Source: Agapanthus africanus (taxonomy: Eukaryota; Streptophyta; Magnoliopsida; Asparagales; Amaryllidaceae). Taken from it: a DNA stretch of 64,000 bases. Shown in pieces: positions 1 through 11,202 of the stretch. A program made the position numbers and the translations under genes. Location: the NCBI GenBank assembly GCA_030015575.1, contig JASDDO010000018.1, positions 377,265,908 through 377,329,907 on the forward strand. Direction: 5' to 3'. Within the stretch, counting starts at the first letter, position 1. Every line of letters begins with the position of its first letter. The notes beneath the pieces were generated by a model, which saw nothing but the letters and a program-made list of their open reading frames with translations, did no database searches and was not told the DNA's origin.

Positions 1-1309
1 ATCTCAGGGTGTTCTGGGCTACACTCCGGCACGACTTGTACCGCACCGCTATTAGGGGACTGACATTTACCACCCCCTAGGCCCGCCATGCGATATTCTC
101 AGACGAACAGACCAGACTGTACGGAGATTGTCACATACAAGCTCAGTAGGAGTTCAGATGGGTTTCACCTCGTCAGTCTTCTTATCGGCATCTACTTGGG
201 GGCCGTTACGCACAGCTAGTGCCGCTTGCGGTCTGTGGTTAAACCCACTGCCAGCGTAGTGTCGAGTCTTTAGAGTCCCACACAGAGAGTTATTCGCCTT
301 TGGGCAAAACAGAGTAGAGGGCGCATGGTTTTGCGACGGGGTTCGTTCACATCCGCGCACTTGTGCACGTTTGGTGTCCGGGCAGTCATTACTAGCAGGC
401 TCTGGTTTGAGCCGGATCCTAGTATATGTTTTGGGGTTAGTTTTTTCTCATTGTATTCGTGTTCCTTGGAACACGAATGCGGGTGTGTATGCACAGTTGA
501 TTGAGGCGGAGGAAGAGGATTTTCATTAGGGTTTCGGAACGGGTGTGTATGCACTGTTGACAGTTGTCTTTTTCCAAACCCTAATGGATATGTGAAATAT
601 CAATTAATAATATTAATTAAATGAAATTGTGTCATGGTTAGGGTTGTTGACTTGTTGACCAAGGTTGACTAGTTGACCATGGTTGAAACATTGACCATCA
701 TCATTACACTCCAAAGATGCTCTTTGATCTTTGCAAAAAACATTTAATGTGATGTGATAATGGTCTCATCAAACCAACCATCACCTTTTTCATTTTTGAT
801 TAATATTATTAATTAGATTAATTCACATATATTGTTATGGTTGTAAAAACTATTCTCACTCTCTCATAACCATTCTCTCTCATCCTTTCTTCTTCCTCCT
901 CCTCTAGTTCAAGGAGAAACATTCTCATGAGTTGAGAAGCATCTCCTTGGAGATAAAACACCCAAAGCCACTTTCTACTCATCCTAAGATTGAAGGTCTA
1001 GCAAGCCGGAGACTTTAGTTTTCTCAAAGTTCGAGAAAGGAGCTCAAGGTAGAAACCCTCAGGTGGATCCATCTTCGACAAGAGAAGGCGACGAGGAAAG
1101 CACCATCCGACCACTACAAAGAGTCCAAGAAGAAGGAGTTCAAGTTGAGGTATAACCCCTAACCGAGTAGATAACTCTCTTGTTAGTTGCTAGTGTGTAA
1201 TTTAGCCAAGATCCGTATTTTACGGTCAATGTTATCTAGTCAAGAAAAATTTTCGTTTTACCGTTTCCGCAACCCCAAAAGTACCGGGACAGGTAACGTG
1301 GACCTAACA
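1..1309 (+). mobile_element. Copia-type LTR fragment (G1), related to element E
   Basis: This stretch is the reverse complement of the first part of the 2.2 kb LTRs of element E, at clearly lower identity. Shared blocks include the segment near 245-300, which matches E around 31400-31450, and the end GTGGACCTAACA at 1298-1309, the mirror of E's LTR start TGTAAGTCCACG. Its parent element therefore lay on the + strand. No methionine-tRNA primer site follows 1309, so a 3' LTR or solo LTR is more likely than a 5' LTR. The left part is outside the window. A run of TTGAC motifs lies at about 645-695. It is an old, broken copy. Confidence 0.75.
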
Positions 1310-2562
1310 GGATGACCCGTACTGGCGGGGCCGAGGGACAATACCGCAGACGGAGCCCGTGGGCTGACCCGGACTGATGGATGCCCGAGATATGAGGATT
1401 TACGTGTCGATGCTAGGCATGGGTTTCATGATGTTTTTTCATGATCTTTATTATATCCTCATATTTGCATGCATGATGCTTATTGTCATTGGGTGACGGG
1501 TGGACGGGATCCACGTTTATACAGACTTGATCACATACAGACTTTTATTACATTGATCATACTTCATTTGTATATATAACAGGGTATGAGGGCGCTGTTA
1601 TATATACCCTTACACCAATATTAGTGGAATGGGACGCTAATATATGTGTATTGATATCCATTTTGATACTTCATCATATTTACTTCATGCAGACATACCT
1701 TATATTTATGACATGTTATTACCTGAGGCACTGGCACGAGTACTTGGCACTAGCTACATGTTTAGATATTACATTGCCACCTTATCCTGCTTCAGGCTTA
1801 TTCTTGAGGTTTATTTATCTGATTGTATTGACCTAGGATTATATCATGCATTCGATTTCTGCTTGTAGATATTTTCTATTCACGAGTTGGCAACTCACCC
1901 CCGTTGTGCCACAGTTTCTTGCAGGTTTTGCCGTACAGATTCCATAGCGGCATTTCTGGCACACTGCTTCCATATGGGTGACTTGCTTTGGTAGGTGGGT
2001 TCTTTTGCATCAAGAACCACCATTGTACATGTATAATTCCTTTGTATCTAGAAATTCCATCAACCAAAACTTGTATATTGTTTCAGACTTAGACACTAGT
2101 GATGTATTATTTCGACCTTAGAGTCGCGTGTAGTAGTATTACGTTTTTCATGTTATTTTGAGTTTTCTTTTGAGTTTTGATCCTCGCCCTTCGGCGTTGT
2201 ATATCATATTGCTTGTGTGGTTGTGACCGTCGATTGACGAAGAGCTAGCTCCCGCTTGGGGATGCCTTTTATCATTGCATATATATTATTCTTGTTGTAC
2301 CCCGTTCGGGGCCAGTATTTACAAAGGAAACTCTGCCGAAATTTTTAGAAAAGACTATATATTTTAAAATTTCATATTCGGCTTAGTTATTTAAAAACCT
2401 TAACTTCAAAACATGTTTTCTTCACTTCTTTAAACTAGTTTTCTTTATTTACTCTTTAAAATGGTTTTAGATTTCTGGACTTTTGGCTTACTTGGATTAG
2501 ATGGGGTCCTATAGACTTCATATGATTCAAGTGCCAGTCACGAGCTATTTCGGGTCGTGACA
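1310..2562 (+). mobile_element. Gypsy-like LTR fragment
   Basis: No coding potential was found. The stretch ends in CGGGTCGTGACA at 2551-2562, which resembles the LTR ends of the Tekay/Del-type elements A and C later in the window (GCGTGACA or GCATGACA read on their own strand). It is flanked on both sides by copia-LTR sequence, which fits one LTR lying inside another. The other end and any target duplication are outside the window, so the family assignment is inferred from the terminal bases and composition only. Confidence 0.4.
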
Positions 2563-3284
2563 CATACTATCATGTCGAGTAAGAAAGTCCTATATATATA
2601 TATGTCCAAGCATCCACTATATCAACAATAATGGCCTCTAGGGCATACATATTCCTAACACTCACTGCCTTCATGTGGCTCGGGACTGTACCCAACTAAA
2701 ACCTGTTTGCACGCCTCAATAGAGCCGTGGTAGGGTAGTAATCTAACTATAGTAGGAACTCACACGAGACAAATGACGATCTCAGGTCTAAAGACTAACA
2801 TGTACTCATGTTACATGAGGACTGCTATCTGACGATAAGTATCATACCATCTAGAAGTTCTCGGCGAGTCCGTCCAGTGTATTCACCCCCAGTGAGCACA
2901 TGTATATGATCTTAGGTGCCACACACCAATGGTTGTAGGACCAACCATCACCCCTTATCGGGGTCTAGAAATGTATACACCAATCTACTCCAAAACATTG
3001 ATACCCAGTCTCGATACTCCCATGACTAGGGACTTTTAAGGATATACTTATGGACTACACAACCCCCACATGTATGATCGCTATGATAACGCTGGTAGTC
3101 AAGCAATAATCCTACGAGGTTTATCAACATGTATCATCAATATATAATAATAAGTAAAATATATACACACATTAAGATAAAGACAAACCAAATAGTATAT
3201 TATCATATTGAGCAAGATTTTCATGTACATACATACCCCTAACATTCTATACAATAAAGGCCTCTAGGATATACATATCCAACA
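2563..3284 (-). mobile_element. Two abutting E-like copia LTR fragments (G2)
   Basis: 2563-2660 matches the last 100 bases of the E LTR and ends in CTAACA. 2661-3284 matches the middle to the end of the same LTR, beginning at the block shared with E near 31800 and ending in ATCCAACA. Orientation is opposite to G1 at 1-1309. The two pieces are each partial and no coding region is attached. They are old relics that show the E family was present here before the young insertions. Confidence 0.7.
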
Positions 3285-3342
3285 TAATGTTCATCATTAG
3301 CAAGAACACGGAAATCCGCAACCTCGCGGGCTTGCCGGCAAC

Positions 3343-3680
3343 TCAATCGAGCTCCTCCATCATATTGTTGAGATCCTCCCGCGACGAGATCGAGAAGAGG
3401 GCGAGATCCTCGTCAGGGAGATAGCACTAGACGACGTCGATCTCGCCTCCGAACATTCTGTCGATCTTGGCCAGCAGATTCGCTAGGGTCAAAGAACGCC
3501 GGAGCAAGAGGATCGGGTCGAAGAAAATGAGGGAGGTTGTTGGAAAGGTTGAGTAAACGGAGGTTGTAGGAGAGGATGAGGAGACGGAGGGAGGGGATGG
3601 AGCCGGGGTGAGGTGCGAGAGGAGAGGTCGAGGGTGACGACGCGGCCGGTGAAGGGTCGCAGACGGAGGAGGAACGATGG
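3343..3680 (-). pseudogene. Antisense relic with PB1-domain and LRR-like fragments
   Basis: On the - strand, 3505 down to 3343 reads as the end of a plant PB1 (Phox/Bem1) domain: LANLLAKIDRMFGGEIDVV, one in-frame stop at 3427-3429, then CYLPDEDLALFSISSREDL and NNMMEELD before a final stop. The YLPDEDL...SREDLNNMMEE pattern matches the acidic OPCA motif of PB1 domains. Just upstream, about 3530-3660, other frames give LRR-like text (GRVVTLDLSS, SLRLLILSYN, LRLLNLSNN) as in LRR receptor kinases. Seen: both motifs, a stop and frame changes. Inferred: a dead, possibly chimeric, gene fragment. The PB1 call is fairly secure; the LRR call is weaker. Confidence 0.5.
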
Positions 3681-3684
3681 GATG

Positions 3685-4080
3685 CAATTTGGGGGGAGGG
3701 GATGATTGTTAAGGAGTGGGCAAAGAGAAGTGTTCTTTTATGTTATAAAAGGAGTATTTAGTAAACTGAACCAGCAATATAAAAAGTCAATATAAATATT
3801 GATACAGTTAGGGTTAATTTTGTCTATATATAAGTTTTGGTGTGGATTTATCAAATAAAGATTTGGCAATATGGCCACCCAGGCGAAAACACAAATAAAT
3901 ATTATTTCCCAAAACATACATGATGTGAGGACAAATTTTATTCATATCACACCTCGAAGTATTCTTTTCTCACATAAATCGATGGAAGTACATATTTTAA
4001 CAAAAAGGAAAAGTTGGGGACATATATCCCAATACTTAAAATACAAAAACAAAAACAAATAAAGTAAAGGGGAAAAAAGG
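3685..4080. other. AT-rich stretch upstream of the host gene; possible promoter
   Basis: No recognised gene. A TATA-like CTATATATAA lies at about 3824-3833 and another TATAAAAG near 3744. A 63-codon open frame at 3871-4062 on the + strand has no recognisable motif and looks incidental. The stretch may hold the core promoter and first transcribed bases of the gene whose coding exons start at 6139, but no transcript evidence is available here. Confidence 0.3.
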
Positions 4081-4376
4081 AAAAAGGGCACAGCAAAGAA
4101 TAAGCAGAAGCGAGAAGAACACGAGAGAAGCTTCAGATTGCTCGATTATTTCTCGAAATATGATCGCTTCCATGGCTAGAGATTCGTATACGAACTCCGA
4201 TGGAGGTTGAATGAGGCGCTATATTTCGTAAGCTTTAGATTTTTATTTTAATATTATCAATAGTTTCCTTTGATTTCCATTGATTTTTTGGTGTTGATGC
4301 ATTCGATTTTGGTGTTTCTAGGGTTTATGAGGAGTGGGACTGCAGTTTCGCCCCAATTTCGCAAGGGTTTTGAGAG
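4080..4376 (+). other. Probable 5' UTR exons of the coiled-coil gene
   Basis: The purine-rich segment from about 4080 to 4227 ends at a good plant donor (TTC|GTAAGC). A polypyrimidine run and acceptor (TTTCTAG) precede 4322, and 4322-4376 ends at GAGAG|GTGAGG. A long intron would then join to CTAAG|ATG at 6138/6139. This arrangement of short leader exons before a distant ATG exon is common in plant genes. It is inferred from splice signals and composition only; the transcription start was not located. Confidence 0.35.
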
Positions 4377-6138
4377 GTGAGGGTTTCGATTGCTCTTGTT
4401 GCTTGCTTCATCTTTTGATTTGATTGAACGCTAGGGTTTTGTGAGTGGCGGTGTTTCTAGCTTGAGGTTGTGTGATTTTTTGTACGACTCTGTGCATAAA
4501 TGTGTCATAAATTGAAGAGATGGCCTGAGATATATGGATTAATTTTACACTTATTAGGTTGTAGAGCTGTTAAGGGTTTTAGCTTTTTAGTTGTTGTATT
4601 AAGGAGTGTAGCAAATGAGTATAACTGAAAATGAAAAGATGGGTGAGGGCAGTTCTTTAAGAAACAGCATCAGAACTCAGTGCTTCCATAAGAAATGAAA
4701 GATAGCTCTAAATGAGGGAGAAAGATGATTTGGGCATGTATAAGGGGAGATTAGCTCTATGTAGCATGGGTTCTGATTCGGATATGGGACACGATATGAG
4801 TAGAATTCGTGGATTCGCAATTTTCCGAAAACTAGGGATCCGATTCGTTAGGATACGTTAAATATTTGTTGTATAAAATATACACGTGTATTAAAAAAAT
4901 AAAATATTATATCAAGTACAAATATTTATTATTTTTGGTGTATAGATAATTGATGTTTAAGATGGTCATTCATGTTCGCTACATCTAGTACATAATACAA
5001 ATATGACAATGTACCAATAAGAGTTCCACAAGCATTCTAGACAAATCCGAAAGAATCTAACATAGATACGTATCCGATACGTATCCAATACGGATATTTC
5101 TCCTCAACAAGGAATCCATGCTACATGGGTCTAATTAGGAATGAAAAAATTGTAGTTAATGTTGGATTCATGGATGAAGGTGGTTCGATAAGGCATGGAA
5201 ATGGTCGTTAATGGTGATGAATGGAAGAAAAGGATGGCCCCATTAGTTTGTGATGAAAAGCTTTGCCGTGGTGGTGGTTGTAGCTGTAATGTGTGAAATG
5301 GAAATAATTATCGATTCAATTAGTAAATTGTTGTTCTATAGTGCCTGTGGTATTTTTTTATATATATAGCAGCATTATGATTGTTAACGTGATGCCTTGG
5401 GTTGTGATGGCTATGCTACCTCTTCAGCTGCGTGTTATATAGTTTGCAATTTTTTTACTCCTTCGGTTTATTTCTTCTGCTCTCTGTATGCTTGAAATGA
5501 ATTTCATCTTCCCCTTAAATGCATCCCCTATGGAAGCAATGCTTAACTCGTCAGTAATGCGTCATCTGTGGTTAGCTTTTATTAAGCTATAGTGTTGTGT
5601 TGATTATGTACCCTTCTGAATTTATATGTGATATACCAACTTCCGCTGAACTGATACACTTTCCATAAATTACCAAGTTAGTATTTTGTCCTTCCCTATG
5701 TAATATGGCTTGTTTAATGAATTTATCAGCTTGCAACGAAGTTCTCTTTTTACATTCCTTTTGCTTCGACTCTTTGGCAACTTCTAAGCCATTAACATAT
5801 CTAGAGTCCACATCTAACTTAGTCACGACCGCTGTTCTCTCTTCTTCACACGCCTGAGCCTTATGCCCACATATGCGCATTTTTTTAATGAAAACCTTTA
5901 AGATATCTGGATGACAAAAGACCTTTTTGTGCAAAATATCTCAATTCCCGCTGCAAGGTAGACATTATCATGCAGATCATATGATTTAGAGTTTCTTTCT
6001 ACACAAGCTTTCTTACAACAACTTTGGTTCTTGTCTCTCCGTTATAGCATAGTTGGTTTCTTACTCATAGCATGTTGTATGCATGTTGTGTAGGTTCGAT
6101 TTCCTTCTATTTTTCTGCAACTACTGTCACCATCTAAG
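4377..6138 (+). other. Probable long 5' intron of the coiled-coil gene
   Basis: The stretch starts with GTGAGG and ends with TCACCATCTAAG before the start codon at 6139. Apart from the MITE-like element at 4759-5126 it holds only AT-rich, T-run sequence typical of plant introns. The 115-codon antisense frame at 5587-5934 has no recognisable domain and is not called as a gene. Confidence 0.35.
4759..5126. mobile_element. MITE-like element with short terminal inverted repeats
   Basis: The left end ATGTAGCATGGGTTC at 4759 mirrors the right end GAATCCATGCTACAT ending at 5126, with one mismatch. The interior is about 370 bp, AT-rich and non-coding, with repeated ATACGTATCC-type words near the right side. 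This fits a miniature inverted-repeat DNA transposon lying in the 5' intron of the host gene. No clear target duplication was seen at either flank, so the superfamily is not assigned. Confidence 0.5.
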
Positions 6139-7718
6139 ATGAAACCAAAAGCAAATGGAAACATGCAGAGAACTCAAAGGCTAAATCGTGTTCAAGGGGA
6201 GGGACCAAATTGGGTTCTTATTGCAGGTGGCGCGTTGCTATGCACACTATCGTTTAGGGTTTGGTGCAGACTGAAGCACGCTTTTGATGCAAAGCGGTCA
6301 AATAATACCCATAAAACGTTAAAAGGTCTCATTATGTACTATTTGTTGAGAAATCATGTTATACTATGACCATAGCTCCTCCATCATCAGTTGTTATATT
6401 GCAGAAAATGGAAAATGTGTAGCCCAGAGGAGGCCTGGAACTTGCATGTTGCATTCAAATTTATGTTGTTATACTCAGGAAGAAGATGGATGCTACCATT
6501 GTGTATCAGGTAGAGTGCCTTGAATCTGTATCTTGTGTATACTAGCTCAAAATTGGTTTCTACGAACATTAATTGCACATGATTGTGGGCCTGTTTTTTT
6601 TTCCCTACGTGCATGTTATTGTTGTTTGATTGGGTGTCGATTCAAAATTATGTTTCAAATTGATCTTTTATGTTTTGCAATCTAAGACCAAAAAAGAGAT
6701 CTTATGGTCTATACATCCAAGATTTAGACTTTTCTTGAGAATAAGTATTGGTAGTGCACTTACCATGTGATCCATAGGCATTTAAACTTTAAACTCATTT
6801 GTCTTTTATTGGGGAAATCAATTTATAACCAACTTCTGAGGAGTCGAGATAACTTTTGTTCAATTGTCAATCTTACATCTCTAAAGTATTCTGGATAATA
6901 ATATTTTAATATTTGGAGTGTTCCTCTATGCAAACTATATATATGCGCATTTTAAAACTATATTATTTTTATAGCTATTTTGAGTTTAAAATATGTTCCT
7001 CTAATTTGTTGTCAACTCTGGTACCACCGCACTCGAAAGTTAAAAGGAAGTATAAAAGTGGCTATTCTATCAGCAACAAAATACTAATTATTGTGCCGTG
7101 TATGATAGTTACATGATTTAAGAACTGTTTAACAAAACTAAAGCAGTTTATTAGTAAACTGAAGGGATGTTTTATGATTGCTAGATGTATTTGACACTTC
7201 AAATGACGAAAGATATCGACATGCATAATGTAAATGCCGCATAGCAAAGACTTTTAGAGAATCTTTGGTACGAGTTGAGAGAGTCTTCAAAACGATTGGA
7301 GTTAAGTGATGCTGGTGTGATTCACTTAGCATAATGAGATGCATGCATCCAATGAAGACGGAGAACCTTGAGAAAATTATGATAATAGGATTCAACAACT
7401 GCTAGTTAGGATAAAGGTAATCGACGAGCATAAACTGTCCTAGGACTTGTTCTTACCTGGCTGGCTAAATGCAGAATCTCCAATAATTCTTAAACATAAT
7501 TTGTAAATATGTTCTGCTTGTATTAATTTCCCAAAGGATTCTGAAAGTCTGATCTTTTCATAAACACAATTTCATGATATATCTACTATTATAACCCAAA
7601 CTCAAGAGGTTTATGTGTCATTTTCTTATAGTTTCCAACAATTTTTTTAAAAAAAAGAATAGAAATTCTTTTTTTCATTCTTAATCCATGGTTGTCCACA
7701 TCATCATCATCATCATCA

Positions 7719-7760
<42 letters not shown>

Positions 7761-10326
7761 ATTTTTTACTCACAAAAAAGAAAAAGACAAAAACCTGTGT
7801 GTTGATATAGGAGAAGTTATAAGTAATGTCCTATAAAACCATTTTTTCACATAATAGAGGGTTTCAAATTGAAATTTTTAATTTGAATTTTTGCATGATG
7901 TGCATCAAGAATATTCTCATAGTTTTAAAGAAAATACTCACATTTAAAAAAGTTTCATTTATAATCATCCCAAATTTTCATGTATAATCAATAAAGCACC
8001 CAATTTAGTCTTTTGCTTTATTTTTTGGCATCTACTACCTATCACACAATTTCACATAACATTTGTATACTGATGTTTGTATTTTGGATATTAAAGCTTT
8101 GCCATTTATATAACATGGTGTTTTACCACTATATTAGTTGTTGGAGTAGTATCCTTGGAGAAGAAATAATATTATATGAAACTTATAGATCTATTACAGA
8201 GCTATCACCTGTAGCATTGAAGCACCCAATCTAGTATTTTGCTATATTTTTTGGCGTCTACTACCTATCACACAATTTCACATAACATTTTTATACTAAT
8301 GTTTGTATTTTGGCTATTAAAGCTTTACCATTTATATAACGTGGTGTTTTACCCCTATATTAGTTGTTGTAGTAGTATCCTTGGAGAAGAAATCATATTA
8401 TATGAAACGTATAGACGTATTACAGAGCTATCACCTGTAGCATTGACATTGTGATATATTTCAGCGATCGATGCAATATATGTAATCAAAAAAGTAAAAT
8501 TTTGAAATATTTCACAAAGAAGCGTGAATGTCCTTCTAAAGTATATCTTAATCAGTAAGTGCCTTTGATTAAATGTAACAACACTACGAGAAAGCATAGT
8601 CGCTCTGTCAGCTTTGATCTTAATTAAATTTACGTGTTTATTTGGTTTCAGTGTTTTGGTACTATCGACAGATTCTTATACATTTTTAGCGAGTACTTGG
8701 CCCATAGATTCCTTGATTACATGATCCTTCAGTACTCCTAACGATGCTTCAGTACTCACTACTCACTTGCTAGTAGTGATCCTCCAGTACTTGCTACACT
8801 TTCTAATCCAAACATATAAAGCACAATCTTCCGCTAACACTCCAGCAATAGATATCAATTGTAAATAACTTGAGACCGAAAATATTTCAAATTTAGCTCT
8901 GCAATTTTGAAATGACTTGGAACTGACACTGCATGTTGATTCAAGCTCTACTTAGTTCAAAGCACAGAACGTCTACACCGTTAATATGTATCCTAACCTG
9001 CCTTGATTAATTTGATAATGTGTAAGAATTTCTCTGTAATTATTCACGTCAGGAACCAAATTTAGATTGGTGACGTGGTTGTCAAACTCAGCTCTACCAA
9101 TTGAGGAGCAAACCAGGAACCAAATTTAGATTGGTGACGTGGTTGTCAAACTCAGCTCAACCAATTGAAGAGCAAACCGGATCATTTCCCTCACGTCAAA
9201 TTGAGGATGCTTTGGTTTGTGGTTATCCACGTGCAGCTCACATGCACATATATTAGGAGCTCTCTACAGTATACAGAGAGCAGATGTAGAAGGCATATGC
9301 ATCCTTGATTTGGATCTTTGCCATACTTTCATGAGCGTGCAGTGTTACTAGAAGTAAACCAATTGAATAAAATGTATGATTCTTGTACCTTCAACAAACT
9401 TTCAACAATTTGCTCTTCAAGAGTTGGTGGGTCCTGCGATACAATCAGTCATTGACATGACATATCTCTATAATTATATCTCAAAAGGGGAGGGCTCTCA
9501 AATAGATTTTTCAATATTACTCTCAGCATGACTCATGGACATAAAGGCCTCAATGATTTTAAGAAAATATCTGAAATTTTTCTATTTGACAATATCTTTA
9601 AAAAATAACTATTACATATAGTACTATGTTAACTAAAAATCTCTATATTTCTCAAATATTTTTGCATATGTCTAATATTGTGTATCTTATGCGCAAAATA
9701 CTAATGATAAATATGGCCAATGTTTCATTGTAGAAAACTTAAATGGCGATACCAAGCACACACCCACAAGCCCGATCTCAAAAGTGGGAGATCATTCTCT
9801 TCAACTAGTGAAAATCCCAACACCAGAATCCAAGCCATTTCACCGGTCAAACAGTTCGGGCTCTCTATCATTCTCAGAATCCGGATCCGATATCTACAGC
9901 AAGCGAGAAGTAATACAAAAGCTCAGGCAACAACTCAAGCGACGTGATGAAATGATTATGGAGATGCAAGCTCAGATCACGGAGCTACAAAATTCTCTGA
10001 GTGCCCAAGCGAACCACTCGGCTCATTTACAGTCTCAACTGGATTCATCGAATCAGGACTTGTTTGATTCTGAGAGAGAGATCCAACAGCTCAGAAAGGT
10101 CATCGCCGATCATTGTGTGATCGAAGCGAATGGATATTTGGATGATGCGGAGGCGAAAGTGTCGGAAAAGGTTGAGATGTTGAAGAGAGAAGTTGGTGAG
10201 TTGAAGGAGGTGATAGAAGGGAAAGAGTTTTTGCTTCGAAGTTACAAGGAACAGAAGATAGAGCTGAGTGTGAAAGTGAAGGAGCTTCAGCTGAAGCTTT
10301 CTTCGCAAGTGCCGAGTATTTTGTAG
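6139..10326 (+). CDS. Conserved plant coiled-coil protein with one N-terminal membrane segment (three coding exons)
   Basis: Coding exons are 6139-6325, 6405-6509 and 9734-10326, joined at LK|ENGK and HCVS|ENLN. All junctions are GT-AG with phase 1, and the total is 885 nt, that is 294 residues plus stop. The N-terminus is followed by a hydrophobic segment at residues 25-41 (WVLIAGGALLCTLSFRV), a likely membrane anchor. A cysteine-rich patch covers residues 67-95. A Ser/Pro-rich linker follows, then a long coiled coil from about 154 (KREVIQKLRQQLKRRDEM) to the C-terminus. The start is the first ATG after an acceptor. It resembles, from memory, an uncharacterised plant family with the same N-terminal anchor and KREVIQKLRQQLKRRD block; no biochemical role is known to me. 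Intact frame and consistent phases suggest a working gene. The last intron is 3.2 kb and repeat-laden. Confidence 0.82.
7696..7760. repeat. Compound microsatellite (CAT)n-(CT)n-(CA)n
   Basis: Seen directly: seven or so CAT/ATC triplets, then about nine CT units, then about twelve CA units, without interruption. It lies in the last intron of the host gene and would be a variable marker. Confidence 0.95.
7995..8446. repeat. 226-bp tandem duplication in the intron
   Basis: Two adjacent copies, 7995-8220 and 8221-8446, both start AGCACCCAAT and end at a CACCTGTAGCATTGA block, with roughly 7% differences by eye. Open frames in both copies (about 70 codons) give similar peptides only because the DNA is duplicated; they show no domain. 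The divergence indicates an old duplication. Confidence 0.92.
9051..9178 (-). repeat. 64-bp tandem duplication with tRNA-like D-arm text
   Basis: Copies 9051-9114 and 9115-9178 differ at two positions. Read on the - strand each contains GCTCCTCAATTGGTAGAGC or a close variant, which resembles a tRNA D-arm and the A box of a polymerase III promoter. No convincing B box (GGTTCGAATCC) follows, although GGTTCCTG lies where one might be. It may be the head of a degenerate tRNA-derived SINE that was duplicated. Confidence 0.55.
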
Positions 10327-11202
10327 TCATTTTGCTTAGAATGGTAGTGAAATCTTGTTTAGGAGATGCTTTTTCCTGTTTTTTTCCTTCCTTTTTCCTT
10401 TTCCAAAATTTCTTGTATAGTTTTGGAATATTTGTTTGTTTTGCTCACGTCGATTTGTGGAAATCTAGTGAAGGCTTGATGGGAAGCGGTCTTGGGAGTT
10501 AGATGCAGAAGAATTCGAAGGTGTTTGCTGCTGAAGTTGTATGTTTGAGACTGGCTTCAGAGAATTTATGTTGCCAGATCAAACATGAAGTTTTGGTTCT
10601 TTTTTTTTCCCCTTTATGTTTTTTATAAAATATGTGTTGTTTGGTTTTGATGATTTGTTTTTCAACACAAATTTTGACATCAGATAACCACTTCATAATA
10701 GTTGTCGAAGTTGGCGGTGAATTATATTACCTTTTACTGCAGTTTAAACTTTAAACAATGTAAACATTCCGATGTGTACTGAAATCATTGTTGTTTTTAT
10801 CTATTTTGCTCTCTATTAGCAATTTATCTATACCCCAGCAAATTGTGTATTGATCATGGTATGGTACGATCCAATCCTCCATTGCTGAAAGGATTAGAGG
10901 GTTAGCGTATGGTAGGGTGCTTTAAAGGACTTGTTTGAGGTTTCTGAACCCTCGGTCTCCAAAAATTGGGGTTCTTAAAATTTAGGGTCGGTTGGCAACA
11001 AAACCTTGAAATCCAGGTTTCCTTACAAGAAAAGGAGCAACTTGATACTTTGAAAAGCTCCAGTATTTTTGAAGTTCAGAAAAATAGCATTTCGAGCGTA
11101 AAATATTTGCTCGGCTACAAATTTTGAAGTGTGGCTCAAAACCTTGGTTATAAAAAACATGAAATAAATGGTAAATGATAACCTTCTTCCATAATATGTT
11201 AA
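10327..11202 (+). other. 3' flank of the coiled-coil gene
   Basis: After the stop at 10324-10326 there is T-rich sequence with CTTTTTCCTTTTCC runs, as expected of a plant 3' UTR and terminator region. No precise poly(A) site can be fixed from sequence. The remainder to 11202 shows no recognisable gene. The antisense frame 10982-11491 has no domain and runs into a repeat. Confidence 0.5.

Larger units (their letters stand above)
6510..9733 (+). other. Last intron of the coiled-coil gene (3.2 kb)
   Basis: It begins GTAGAG and ends TTTCATTGTAG. It contains a compound microsatellite (about 7696-7760), a 226-bp tandem duplication (7995-8446) and a 64-bp tandem duplication (9051-9178). The remainder is AT-rich with no exon-like frame that I can defend. 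The reading phase of the flanking exons matches across it, so no further coding exon is required. Confidence 0.7.

Noticed and set aside
3871-4062. 63-codon frame as a small secreted or upstream peptide
   Set aside because: It has no signal peptide or motif, and the sequence is AT-rich; a chance frame cannot be excluded.
8013-8454. Two similar 70-codon frames as tandem paralogous genes
   Set aside because: They are explained by the 226-bp DNA duplication in an intron; no domain, and no evidence for coding selection.
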